Of a stretch of 24,297 nucleotides of DNA, positions 1-7,147 are shown one piece after another. The notes under the pieces are model-generated. The model made no database searches. It was not told where the DNA came from and saw only the letters and a program-made list of their open reading frames with translations. The DNA comes from Parasutterella muris (GTDB lineage: Bacteria > Pseudomonadota > Gammaproteobacteria > Burkholderiales > Burkholderiaceae_F), in the NCBI RefSeq assembly GCF_943193095.1, contig NZ_CALPCV010000035.1, positions 1 to 24,297 on the forward strand. The letters are read 5' to 3'. The translations under genes were made by a program, and so were the position numbers. The number at the start of each line of letters is the position of its first letter. Within the stretch, counting starts at the first letter, position 1.

Positions 1-20
1 TAAGCCGAAGGGCTCTTTTT
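1..20 (+). terminator. Possible tail of a terminator from a gene left of the window
   Basis: A short AGCC/GGCT stem around a GAAG loop is followed by CTTTTT. Only four pairs are visible and any longer 5' arm would lie outside the window, so this is weak. In related Burkholderiales rplM-rpsI often lie nearby, but nothing here proves what precedes it. Confidence 0.3.
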
Positions 21-40
21 AATAATGAGCGGAGGAAGTT

Positions 41-83
41 TTGGCGTATTCATAATTACAATCGATTATCTAATTAGATAATC
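41..83 (+). promoter_or_regulatory. Perfect 20-bp palindrome (64-83) overlapping a possible promoter
   Basis: GATTATCTAATTAGATAATC at 64-83 is a perfect palindrome with 10-bp arms, the size expected for a dimeric regulator's operator. A TTGGCG (41-46), 17-bp spacer and GATTAT (64-69) arrangement would put it over the -10 of a weak plus-strand promoter (4 of 6 matches in each box). An AT-rich terminator-like hairpin follows about 11 bp later, so any plus-strand transcript would be short. Whether the site serves a gene left of the window, argC, or nothing cannot be told from this sequence. Confidence 0.35.
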
Positions 84-94
84 TAGCATAACAC

Positions 95-134
95 AAAAAA
101 AACTTTTATTCCACTGAAATAAAAGGTTTTTTTT
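95..134. terminator. AT-rich bidirectional terminator-like hairpin
   Basis: A run of eight A and CTTTTATT (95-110) pairs with AATAAAAGG and eight T (118-134), about 16 pairs with one bulged G, around a 7-nt loop. Both strands end in a T run, so it could stop transcription from either side. It isolates argC from whatever lies upstream. The stem is almost entirely A-T, which lowers confidence. Confidence 0.55.
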
Positions 135-252
135 GTGATTTTTAAATTTTTAGTTCTCTAGTTCTGCAATTTTTCAGTCGTCTAGCGGCAGAATCTGTCA
201 GAAGCCGCTTTCCGGCAGGGATTTCACATCCGTTTTTTGTTTACGGTCAAAG

Positions 253-258
253 TATAAT
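253..258 (+). promoter_or_regulatory. Candidate argC promoter -10 box
   Basis: A perfect TATAAT lies at 253-258, 145 bp before the chosen argC start and downstream of the 95-134 hairpin. No good TTGACA-like -35 is visible 16-18 bp upstream; TTGTTT at 237-242 is too close. Transcription from here would give a leader of roughly 140 nt carrying the upstream ORF and the 337-358 inverted repeat. Confidence 0.4.
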
Positions 259-287
259 TTTTCGAGCAGCTCCGGTGAGTCTTCGAA

Positions 288-389
288 ATGAACGGAGAAA
301 GAGCGTCGTGCGATGCTGTGCGGCCGCTGCAGGGATTTCTCGTCACTGGTGACGAGAAGGATGTCAAACTTTCAAAATCCTCAACCTAA
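288..389 (+). CDS. Possible 33-codon upstream ORF in the argC leader
   Basis: ATG at 288 is preceded by GGTGAG (274-279) at a normal ribosome-binding distance. The frame stays open for 33 codons and stops at 387-389, 13 nt before the argC ATG and directly before the argC ribosome-binding site. The predicted peptide begins MNGERASCDAVRPL and resembles no family I know. It includes one AGA and one CGG arginine codon, but AGA is common in this window's genes, so this is not a clear arginine-sensing run. It may be a leader peptide coupling translation to argC or a chance frame. Confidence 0.25.
   Translation: MNGERASCDAVRPLQGFLVTGDEKDVKLSKSST
337..358. repeat. Inverted repeat in the argC leader (10-bp arms)
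   Basis: TTCTCGTCAC (337-346) and GTGACGAGAA (349-358) are exact reverse complements separated by TG. As DNA it fits a dimer operator. As RNA it would form a hairpin 45 nt before the argC start. There is no T run after it, so it is not an intrinsic terminator. It does not match the AT-rich enterobacterial ARG box. Confidence 0.5.
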
Positions 390-402
390 CAGGAAGTCCG
401 AA

Positions 403-1461
403 ATGAAAAAGATTAAAGTCGGTATTGTCGGCGGAAGCGGCTACACAGGCATTGAGCTGCTTCGTCTTCTTGCGCAGCATCCGAATGCGGAAATCGTCAC
501 CATTACCGGAAGAAAAGACGCCGGTACGCATGTGGCGAAGATGTTCCCTAATCTTCGCGGACGTTTGGATCTGACATTCTGTGATCCTTCCGAGGCTCCG
601 CTCGATCAGTGTGACGCGGTATTTTTTGCGACGCCGCATGGCGTAGCGATGTCCATGGCGCGGGAGCTGACCGCCAAGGGCGTCAAGGTTATCGATCTGG
701 CGGCGGATTTTCGTATTAAAGACACGGAAGTGTTTAGCAAATGGTACAAGATGGAGCACAGCTGCCCTGATCTGCTTGCTAAGGCCGTATACGGTCAGCC
801 TGAGACAATGCGCGAGCAGATGAAGAAAGCGGATATTCTCGGTATGGCCGGCTGCTATCCGACAACGATTGAGCTCGGTCTTATGCCGCTTTTAAAACTT
901 CACAGCGCGGAAAAAGACATTGTGAATCTCAATGTCTCGATCATTGCCGACAGCAAGTCCGGCATCAGCGGCGCCGGCAGAAAGGCCGACGTGAGTTTGA
1001 TTTGCGCAGAAGCTGCCGACAACTTTAAGGCCTATGGCGTTGGCGGCCACCGCCACGAGCCCGAGATGGTTCAGCAGCTGAGCGAATTCGCGGGCGAGAA
1101 GGTTCCGCTCACGTTCATTCCGCATCTTCTGCCGACGATCAGAGGCATCTTCTCGACGATTTACGTGCGTCTGACGGAAAAAGGCACGGGAGTGGATTTC
1201 CAGTCTCTGTATGAAAACGCTTATCGTGACGAACCCTTTGTGGACGTTCTGCCGGCTGGATCGCTGCCGGAGACTAGGTCGGTACGCGGATCCAACATGG
1301 TTCGCATCGCGCTTTACCGCAAGGAGCCTGATCTGCTCGTGATCCTTGTGGTCGAAGATAATCTCGTTAAGGGTTCTGCCGGACAGTCTGTGCAGGCGAT
1401 GAATCTGCTTATGGGACTGCCTGAAAGCACAGGGCTGGATCAGATTGCGCTGATGCCCTAA
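403..1461 (+). CDS. argC: N-acetyl-gamma-glutamyl-phosphate reductase
   Basis: ArgC makes N-acetylglutamate semialdehyde from N-acetylglutamyl phosphate with NADPH in arginine biosynthesis. The protein is 352 aa, usual for the long ArgC class. The N-terminal nucleotide-binding loop reads GIVGGSGYTG (residues 7-16), the catalytic cysteine is Cys151 in AGCYPTT, and the GGHRHEPE segment (214-221) supplies the conserved histidines. The frame is open from an ATG at 313, but the start at 403 is chosen because AGGAAG (391-396) sits 6 nt before it and the protein then begins at the family's usual point. The gene stands alone on the plus strand behind a long leader and ends in a shared terminator facing the tyrS operon. 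Other arg genes are not in the window. Confidence 0.96.
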   Translation: MKKIKVGIVGGSGYTGIELLRLLAQHPNAEIVTITGRKDAGTHVAKMFPNLRGRLDLTFCDPSEAPLDQCDAVFFATPHGVAMSMARELTAKGVKVIDLAADFRIKDTEVFSKWYKMEHSCPDLLAKAVYGQPETMREQMKKADILGMAGCYPTTIELGLMPLLKLHSAEKDIVNLNVSIIADSKSGISGAGRKADVSLICAEAADNFKAYGVGGHRHEPEMVQQLSEFAGEKVPLTFIPHLLPTIRGIFSTIYVRLTEKGTGVDFQSLYENAYRDEPFVDVLPAGSLPETRSVRGSNMVRIALYRKEPDLLVILVVEDNLVKGSAGQSVQAMNLLMGLPESTGLDQIALMP

Positions 1462-1464
1462 AAG

Positions 1465-1507
1465 AAAAAAGCCTCTGACTCCATGGAAGAATCAGAGGCT
1501 TAAATTT
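1465..1507. terminator. Bidirectional terminator between argC and the PEBP gene
   Basis: AAGCCTCTGA (1469-1478) pairs perfectly with TCAGAGGCTT (1492-1501). It is preceded by an A run and followed by AAATTTTT, so it can end both argC and the convergent minus-strand operon. Confidence 0.85.
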
Positions 1508-1515
1508 TTAGCGGC

Positions 1516-2160
1516 CTATTTACGCACGAGTTTCGGATTCAAGGTGTAAAGACCCGAGACGGAGGCGGATGCGAGAATATGTCCCTGCATCGCTTCGAGC
1601 ACTTCCGGACCGGTGAAGCTTCCGCTCAGCGGCAGCAGCGGGAAGTCGACCGCATAGACAGTAAAGACGTAGCGGTGCATTCTCTCATCATTCCACGGAG
1701 GGCAGGGACCGTCATAGCCGTAGTGCTTGCCGGTTTCCTCCGGTTTCTCGAAGTTGGTGTAGTCGTTCAGTCCCTGACGCATGCCGTTAGCGCATGCGGG
1801 CCCTTTCTTGCCTTTCGGGGTCACGCCTTTTGAGAGGGTGCCCACGTCAATACAGGGTTCTTCCGGCACGATATCCACCAGAATCCAGTGGAAGAAGTCT
1901 CTTCTCGGCGCATCTTCCGCAATGACTGCGTCCTCACGGTTAGCCATAGAGAAATCCTGCGGCACGTCGTGATCCTGGCAGATGACTACCAACGACTGTG
2001 TGCCCGCGGGCGGATTTGACCATGCAATCTGAGGATTGCGGTTCCCAGCGGGAACAGTATGTTCGCGCCCCATCGGATCTAATTTCGCGTAGGCGTAGCC
2101 TTCCGGAATCATTGCGCCTTCGTCAAAAGAATCGCTCCATACTCTGAAGATACTTTCCAT
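1516..2160 (-). CDS. YbhB/YbcL-type PEBP family protein (Raf kinase inhibitor-like)
   Basis: This belongs to the phosphatidylethanolamine-binding protein fold family, whose bacterial YbhB/YbcL members have no firmly established role. Family signatures are visible in order: IAWSNPPAGT (45-54), CQDHDVP (61-67) with the ligand-site aspartate and histidine, FFHWILVDI (89-97), GYDGPCPP (148-155) and HRYVFTVYA (162-170). At 214 aa it is somewhat longer than the roughly 160-180 aa usual for the family, mainly through an insertion around residues 103-147. No signal peptide is seen, so it is probably cytoplasmic. It is the last gene of the tyrS-dtd operon, starting 4 bp after the dtd stop, which implies co-transcription without proving a shared function. 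Confidence 0.88.
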   Translation of the reverse strand: MESIFRVWSDSFDEGAMIPEGYAYAKLDPMGREHTVPAGNRNPQIAWSNPPAGTQSLVVICQDHDVPQDFSMANREDAVIAEDAPRRDFFHWILVDIVPEEPCIDVGTLSKGVTPKGKKGPACANGMRQGLNDYTNFEKPEETGKHYGYDGPCPPWNDERMHRYVFTVYAVDFPLLPLSGSFTGPEVLEAMQGHILASASVSGLYTLNPKLVRK

Positions 2161-2164
2161 AGAC

Positions 2165-2614
2165 TTACCTCTTTTTCGGGTATCTTAGCCAAAATGTGAC
2201 CGGACCGTCGTTGACCAGTTCAACCGCCATATGCGCGCCGAACACGCCGGTGACAGGCGAAAAACCTTCAGCTTCTAGTTTTTTAACAAAACGTTCGTAT
2301 AGTTTCTCGCCGAGCTTCGGCTCCGCTGCGGGCGTGAAGCTCGGTCGATTGCCGCTGTTGGTGTCGGCGGCGAGTGTGAACTGAGAGACCGCCATGATTT
2401 GGCCTTTGATGTCGCGAAGGCTCAGATTCATTTTGCCGTTCTCGTCGCTGAACACCCGATAGTTCAGCACGCGTTCGGCAAGCGCGTCCGCGTCCTTTTC
2501 GCTGTCATCTCTTTCGGCGCAGGCCAGTGCGACCAAGCCCTGATCGATACGGCCGCGAAAAACACCGTCGGCGGTCAGGGATGCTTTGGAAACCCGCTGA
2601 ATCAACGCGATCAT
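2165..2614 (-). CDS. dtd: D-aminoacyl-tRNA deacylase
   Basis: Dtd hydrolyses D-aminoacyl-tRNAs such as D-Tyr-tRNA, a chiral proofreading step that recycles the tRNA. At 149 aa it is the usual length. The two active-site signatures are intact: SQFTLAAD (77-84) and the Gly-cisPro motif in NDGPVTFWL (135-143). The gene starts 10 bp after the tyrS stop, with an AAGAGAG ribosome-binding site in that gap, and the PEBP gene follows 4 bp on. The pairing is sensible: TyrRS can charge D-tyrosine and Dtd removes it. Confidence 0.96.
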   Translation of the reverse strand: MIALIQRVSKASLTADGVFRGRIDQGLVALACAERDDSEKDADALAERVLNYRVFSDENGKMNLSLRDIKGQIMAVSQFTLAADTNSGNRPSFTPAAEPKLGEKLYERFVKKLEAEGFSPVTGVFGAHMAVELVNDGPVTFWLRYPKKR

Positions 2615-2624
2615 TTTGTCTCTC

Positions 2625-3869
2625 TTACTTCAAATGAATCTTGGCCCACTTTCTCTTGCCGACCTGAAGGACGTAATCGCCGGGAGCGACTTCAGTCTTT
2701 TTATCGGTGACCTTTTCGCCGTCGAGGCGCACGCCGCCCTGATCAATATTGCGGTTGGCGTCGCTTGTTGAAGCGCACAGGCCGGCTTCTTTAATCAGTT
2801 TGGCAAGAAGCATCGGCTCGCCGGAGTTGTCGACGCTGATTTCGGGAACATCGCTCGGCATCGCGCCTTTGCGGAAGCGGTTGACGAATTCCTGTTCCGC
2901 GGCGTCTGCTGCGGCCGCGTCATGGAATCGAGTCACGATTTCCTTAGCGAGCAGAACCTTCGCGTCGCGCGGATTGCGTCCGTTTTCGCATTCCTTCTTC
3001 AGCTGAGCGATTTCCTCGTTGCTGCGCATGGAAAGCAAATCAAACCAGTTCCACATCAGATCATCGGACAGGGACATGACTTTGCCGAACATATCGTTCG
3101 GATTTTCGGTAATGCCGATGTAGTTATGTTTGGACTTGCTCATCTTGTTGACGCCGTCCAGGCCGACCAGCAGCGGCATTGTGATGATGCACTGCGCTTC
3201 CTGACCGTACTGGCGCTGCAGTTCGCGGCCTACGAGCAGGTTGAATCTCTGATCGGAACCGCCAAGTTCCACATCGGCCTCAAGGGCGACGGAGTCGTAG
3301 CCCTGCATCAGCGGGTAAAGCAGCTCATGCATGGCGATCGGTGCCTGTTCGGCAAAACGCTTGGCAAAGTCGTCGCGCTCAAGCAGACGAGCGAGCGTAT
3401 AGCGGGACGCTAAGCGAATCATGCCTTCGGAACCGAGTTTGTTGCACCATTCGGAGTTGTAGCGAATTTCGGTTTTATCCGGATCCAGGACATGGTAAGC
3501 CTGATCAAGATAAGTCTTCGCATTTGTTTCAATTTGTTCTCTCGTTAACGGAGGGCGTGTTGTATTGCGGCCGGAGGGGTCGCCGATGGCACTTGTAAAG
3601 TCTCCTACGAGGAAGATAACGGTATGTCCGAGATCCTGAAACTGACGCAGTTTGTTCAGAACGACAGTGTGTCCGAGATGGATGTCGGGAGCGGTAGGAT
3701 CGAGACCGAGTTTGACACGAAGAGGCTTGCCCGTCGCTTCGGCGCGAGCGAGCTTCTGCTCAAGCTCCTGCTCAATCAGAAGTGTGTCGGTGCCGCGTTT
3801 GATTAGGGCCATTGCGTCCTTAATCTTCTGGCTCACCGGGAATTTTTTTTGTTCGACACTTTCAGTCAT
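2625..3869 (-). CDS. tyrS: Tyrosyl-tRNA synthetase
   Basis: TyrRS attaches tyrosine to tRNA-Tyr. The class I signatures are HLGH (64-67, the HIGH motif, within DPTAPDIHLGHT) and KMSKS (242-246). A C-terminal S4-like RNA-binding domain follows (about 345-414), with the typical NIDQGGVRLDGEKV segment. The sequence type resembles the TyrZ-like bacterial clade. The frame is open to 3920. The ATG at 3869 is chosen because it gives 414 aa and drops 17 residues with no family counterpart. The ribosome-binding site is poor: AGGA lies 12 nt before this ATG. It heads the tyrS-dtd-PEBP operon and diverges from the M23 peptidase gene. Confidence 0.96.
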   Translation of the reverse strand: MTESVEQKKFPVSQKIKDAMALIKRGTDTLLIEQELEQKLARAEATGKPLRVKLGLDPTAPDIHLGHTVVLNKLRQFQDLGHTVIFLVGDFTSAIGDPSGRNTTRPPLTREQIETNAKTYLDQAYHVLDPDKTEIRYNSEWCNKLGSEGMIRLASRYTLARLLERDDFAKRFAEQAPIAMHELLYPLMQGYDSVALEADVELGGSDQRFNLLVGRELQRQYGQEAQCIITMPLLVGLDGVNKMSKSKHNYIGITENPNDMFGKVMSLSDDLMWNWFDLLSMRSNEEIAQLKKECENGRNPRDAKVLLAKEIVTRFHDAAAADAAEQEFVNRFRKGAMPSDVPEISVDNSGEPMLLAKLIKEAGLCASTSDANRNIDQGGVRLDGEKVTDKKTEVAPGDYVLQVGKRKWAKIHLK

Positions 3870-3907
3870 TTTTAGAAACAATCCTAAAATCGTAGTAGTA
3901 AAACCCC

Positions 3908-3939
3908 TTGCAGACGTCAATGTTTAAATCCAATATAAT
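3908..3939 (+). promoter_or_regulatory. Candidate promoter for the M23 peptidase gene
   Basis: A perfect TATAAT lies at 3934-3939 in the divergent tyrS/peptidase gap. The best -35 match, TTGCAG (3908-3913), is 20 bp away, longer than ideal. On the other strand TTGACG (complement of 3915-3920) could serve tyrS with a poor -10. The two promoters would overlap. Confidence 0.4.
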
Positions 3940-4074
3940 TGACGCACTTGACGGTAGGGGCGTAATCAAAGCCATCCCCATATTCTATATTCTCTTTCAG
4001 CGTTTATCCTTTCTGCGTTGGGGGATTTGTTTTCGTCAAGCGAATTGAGAGTGAGAACGAAGAGAGACAGAAAA

Positions 4075-5400
4075 GTGAATACTGCAGCAGGCAAATTAAC
4101 CAAGATTTTTAAGTCAGTGACATTTGCGGCTGCTCTCGTTCTGCCTTTCGCCTCCTTTAATTCTCTGCACGCAGCGGAAGAAAAGACGCCGGTCATTATG
4201 GAAAAGGCCGGCGAAATTGATCTTAGCGTTCTGATTCAGCAGTGGGCAAGCGAAATGTACGATGTCTACGCTGAGACCCACATTGAACCGAAAGACACCT
4301 CCAAGAAGATTTTCGAGCGCCTTGGTATCCAGGACAAAGCCTTTACTCGTTACGTGACGACAATCAAAGGCAAAGAAAATCCGTTTGCGCGTCTCTCCCG
4401 AGGACGTCTTATCCAGGCTCGTCTGACGACTGGCGGAGAAGTGATTTCTCTGAGAGTGTTCCGTCCGATTGACTCACAGTCCAAAGATATTTCTTTCTTT
4501 GAGGTCAGCAAAAATAAAGACGGGAAATTCGTGCATGCCGAGAAAACCAGCGGATTTGATGCGCTTCCGATCGCTGCTTCGGGCGTTATTACCTCCAACT
4601 TGGATAAAGCGGCTGTCGAAGCGAATATTCCTGCCGGAGTTCTCAAGCAGATCAAAGATCGTTTGTCGACGGAGCTGAACCTCTCCAAGGACGTCTCTAA
4701 GGGCGACACATTCAGCGTGATTTATGAGCGCCGTCAGCTTGACGGAGCTGACATCGGAACCGGGAAACTGCTCGCGATTGAGTACTACGCCAAGAATAAG
4801 ACGATTGAGTCGTATTGGTATGAAGGCGAAGGAATCGAAGGTTATTACGATTCCGAAGGAAAAAACAACGATGTGACTTTCCTTCGCATGCCCTGCGAGG
4901 CGCGTGTCACCTCGACTTTTAACCGAGTTCGTCGACATCCCGTGACCGGACGTTTGCGACCGCACTGGGGTGTGGATTTAGGCGCGCCCAAAGGAACGCC
5001 TATCTATGCAGCCAGTGACGGCACGGTGACGACGAAGCGTTATCAGCGACGCGGCTACGGCTATTGGCTGGAGATTTCGCACTCCTCGGGCTATACCTCC
5101 CTTTACGCACACATGAGCAAGTACGCTCCGGGGATTGAACCCGGAACAAAAGTGAAAAAAGGTCAGCTCATCGGTTATGTCGGTGCGACCGGCATGGCAA
5201 CAGGACCTCATCTGCACTATGAACTTAAGAAGGACGGCCAGCAGGTCAACCCGCTGATTGCTGATTTGCGTACCGGTGAAAACCTTCGAGATGAGGCCGC
5301 TGAAGATTTTAAAGTGGCGATTGCTCCGATGCGCCGTCAGATCGCGATGCTCAGCCGAATTCAGCTCGCTCAGAATCAGCCTCGTACAGCTGCGCATTAA
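4075..5400 (+). CDS. Exported M23 (LytM-type) metallopeptidase, OapA/Csd3-like
   Basis: This is a periplasmic zinc endopeptidase predicted to cut peptidoglycan cross-links. Using the GTG at 4075 (441 aa), an N-terminal signal peptide is visible: a lysine-containing head, the core FAAALVLPFASF, and likely cleavage near NSLHA-AEE. A long N-terminal region of the OapA/Csd3 kind follows. The C-terminal M23 domain (about 275-395) has HWGVD (297-301), YAHM (345-348) and HLHYE (379-383), so all zinc ligands (His297, Asp301, His381) and the extra active-site histidines are kept and the enzyme should be active. GTG at 4051 is an alternative start, and the frame opens at a TTG at 4018. The anhydroMurNAc kinase gene follows 41 bp downstream, linking murein cleavage with recycling. 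Confidence 0.9.
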   Translation: MNTAAGKLTKIFKSVTFAAALVLPFASFNSLHAAEEKTPVIMEKAGEIDLSVLIQQWASEMYDVYAETHIEPKDTSKKIFERLGIQDKAFTRYVTTIKGKENPFARLSRGRLIQARLTTGGEVISLRVFRPIDSQSKDISFFEVSKNKDGKFVHAEKTSGFDALPIAASGVITSNLDKAAVEANIPAGVLKQIKDRLSTELNLSKDVSKGDTFSVIYERRQLDGADIGTGKLLAIEYYAKNKTIESYWYEGEGIEGYYDSEGKNNDVTFLRMPCEARVTSTFNRVRRHPVTGRLRPHWGVDLGAPKGTPIYAASDGTVTTKRYQRRGYGYWLEISHSSGYTSLYAHMSKYAPGIEPGTKVKKGQLIGYVGATGMATGPHLHYELKKDGQQVNPLIADLRTGENLRDEAAEDFKVAIAPMRRQIAMLSRIQLAQNQPRTAAH

Positions 5401-5416
5401 CATCCATTAGAATTGA

Positions 5417-5434
5417 GGTCTTGTAAACAAGACC
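5417..5434 (+). other. Perfect hairpin just before the anmK start
   Basis: GGTCTTGT (5417-5424) and ACAAGACC (5427-5434) are exact reverse complements, ending 7 nt before the anmK ATG. The only Shine-Dalgarno-like GAGG (5415-5418) overlaps the 5' arm. It is followed by ATTTTC rather than a true T run. It could be a weak terminator of the peptidase gene or an RNA element controlling anmK translation. Confidence 0.45.
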
Positions 5435-5441
5435 ATTTTCT

Positions 5442-6548
5442 ATGTCAGAACCGCAAATTCCTATTTATGTCGGAATGATGTCCGGCACCAGCATGGACGG
5501 CGTCGACGCGGTCGCAGCCGTGTTTACTAACGGTCGATATCAATTTATCGGCCGAAGTTCGGAGTCCTATTCCACACATCTGCGCTCCTCTCTGATCAGT
5601 CTCTGTTCGAGCGGTCCGGACGAGGTCCTGCGCTGTCAGGAGTGCGGCAACGAAGTCGCCAAAATTTACGCTAAAGTTTTTAACAAGCTGCTGGAAGGAA
5701 CCGGTCTGGAAACCTCAAACATTTGCGCTATCGGCGCGCACGGTCAGACGATTCGTCACAGCCCGCAGATGGGCGCGAGCACGCAGCTGATCAACGGGGC
5801 GCTGCTTGCGGAGCTTACGAAGACGGATGTGGTGACGGATTTTCGCAGTCGGGATTTAGCCGCGGGCGGTGAAGGCGCGCCGCTAGTGCCGCTGTTTCAT
5901 AAATGCGTGTTCAGCGGCAGTGTGCCGCGCGGCATTCTCAACATCGGCGGCATCAGCAATCTGACATATCTGCCTGCTTTAGGTTCCGACGCAGATGTTT
6001 TTGGTTTTGACTGCGGTCCGGGCAATGTTCTGATGGATGGCTGGACTGAGAAAATCAACGGCACGCCCTACGATCACGATGGAATGTGGGCTAGAAGCGG
6101 TAAGGTTAGTGAGAAGCTTCTGGCGCTGCTGAAGAAAGAAGCGTTTTTTGATCTGACGCCGCCGAAAAGCACCGGCCGTGAGCTTTTTAACTTAGGCTGG
6201 CTTGAATCAAAACTTTCCGATGAGTCTGTAGAAGACGTGCAGAGGACGCTGGTAGCCCTGACGGCGGGCACGATTACTGAAGCGATTGAGCGCTTTGCCC
6301 CAGACATTCAGGAGTTGTTTGTATGCGGCGGCGGAGCGAAAAATTCGCTTTTAATGCAGGAGCTTGCGGCAATGAATCCCGCAAGGGCGGTAAAAACAAC
6401 GGCGGCTCTGGGCATGGACGCTCAGGACGTGGAAGGCGCGGCCTTTGCGTGGCTCGCAAAACGATTCGTTGAGCGGCAGCCGGGGAATCTTCCGAGCGTC
6501 ACGGGCGCAGAAGGCGGAAGGATTTTAGGCGCGCTTTATCCGGCGTAA
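5442..6548 (+). CDS. anmK: Anhydro-N-acetylmuramic acid kinase
   Basis: AnmK opens and phosphorylates 1,6-anhydroMurNAc to MurNAc-6-P, a step in peptidoglycan recycling. The 368-aa length is normal. The N-terminal ATP-binding signature GMMSGTSMDGVD (11-22), HGQTIRH (100-106), DFRSRDLAAGGEGAPLVP (133-150) and GFDCGPGN (188-195, with the putative catalytic Asp190) are all intact. The C-terminal CGGGAKN is the second sugar-kinase glycine motif. It lies downstream of a murein peptidase on the same strand. No well-placed ribosome-binding site is seen, because a hairpin occupies that region. Confidence 0.95.
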   Translation: MSEPQIPIYVGMMSGTSMDGVDAVAAVFTNGRYQFIGRSSESYSTHLRSSLISLCSSGPDEVLRCQECGNEVAKIYAKVFNKLLEGTGLETSNICAIGAHGQTIRHSPQMGASTQLINGALLAELTKTDVVTDFRSRDLAAGGEGAPLVPLFHKCVFSGSVPRGILNIGGISNLTYLPALGSDADVFGFDCGPGNVLMDGWTEKINGTPYDHDGMWARSGKVSEKLLALLKKEAFFDLTPPKSTGRELFNLGWLESKLSDESVEDVQRTLVALTAGTITEAIERFAPDIQELFVCGGGAKNSLLMQELAAMNPARAVKTTAALGMDAQDVEGAAFAWLAKRFVERQPGNLPSVTGAEGGRILGALYPA

Positions 6549-6550
6549 AA

Positions 6551-6581
6551 AATAATAAGGCCCGATTCGAAAGAATCGGGC
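6551..6581 (-). terminator. Terminator for erpA, possibly also anmK
   Basis: GCCCGATTC (6560-6568) and GAATCGGGC (6573-6581) form a 9-bp GC-rich stem with a GAAA tetraloop. On the minus strand it is followed by a T-rich tract (complement of 6547-6558), a good terminator for erpA. The plus-strand side is only moderately T-rich. Confidence 0.75.
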
Positions 6582-6618
6582 AGAATTCTTATTACGTCAA
6601 GAAGCGCGAATTTTACCG

Positions 6619-6972
6619 TTATACGGAGAAGCTGGAGCCGCAGCTGCAGGTTGTCGTCGCATTCGGGTTTTTGATGACGAACTGAGCGCCTTCAAGGTCT
6701 TCTTTGTAGTCGATTTCAGCGCCGACTAAATACTGATAGCTCATCGAATCGATGAGGAGCATGACGCCGTTGCGTTCCATGGTCGCGTCGTCTTCATTGA
6801 CTTCTTCATCAAAGGTGAAGCCATACTGGAAGCCGGAGCATCCGCCGCCCTGAACAAAAACGCGAAGTTTCAGGTTGGGGTTGCCTTCCTCGTCGATCAG
6901 TTCTTTAACTTTCATGCTGGCCGCATCGGTGAAAATGATCGGATCGGGAAGCTTGACCTGTTCTTCAGACAT
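6619..6972 (-). CDS. erpA: Iron-sulfur cluster insertion protein ErpA
   Basis: This A-type carrier delivers Fe-S clusters to apo-proteins. It is 117 aa, the family norm, with the three cluster-binding cysteines Cys45 (GGGCSGFQYGF), Cys109 and Cys111 (TCSCGSSFSV). The N-terminal PIIFTDAA segment is ErpA-like rather than IscA-like. A GAGGA ribosome-binding site precedes the start by 6 nt. The gene is monocistronic, converging on anmK and diverging from glyA. It is not near an isc or suf cluster. Confidence 0.94.
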   Translation of the reverse strand: MSEEQVKLPDPIIFTDAASMKVKELIDEEGNPNLKLRVFVQGGGCSGFQYGFTFDEEVNEDDATMERNGVMLLIDSMSYQYLVGAEIDYKEDLEGAQFVIKNPNATTTCSCGSSFSV

Positions 6973-7147
6973 ATTGATTCCTCATAATTAACTAATTTGG
7001 TGACTCGATTATATAGATGCAGTCAATATCCTTTCGTATTAATTGAAAAAATTAGTTTGGAAAGTTGTTCTTTACAGCGGCGTATCATTTAAGCTTATGC
7101 ACATTCGGCACCCACCAGGTGTTGTATTTATTAGAGAGGATTTCGGA

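Noticed and set aside
364..759. 131-codon minus-strand frame opposite argC
   Set aside because: Antisense shadow of a well-supported gene, with no ribosome-binding site or family features.
3870..3920. Seventeen-residue N-terminal extension of TyrRS
   Set aside because: No family counterpart and it runs into the divergent promoter region.
4018..4074. Extended N-terminus of the M23 peptidase from a TTG
   Set aside because: The extra residues would precede the signal peptide with a long polar stretch; GTG 4075 (or 4051) gives a normal signal peptide.
7043..7147. Earlier in-frame start or glycine riboswitch upstream of glyA
   Set aside because: The ribosome-binding site fits only the ATG at 7148, and I recognised no glycine aptamer elements.
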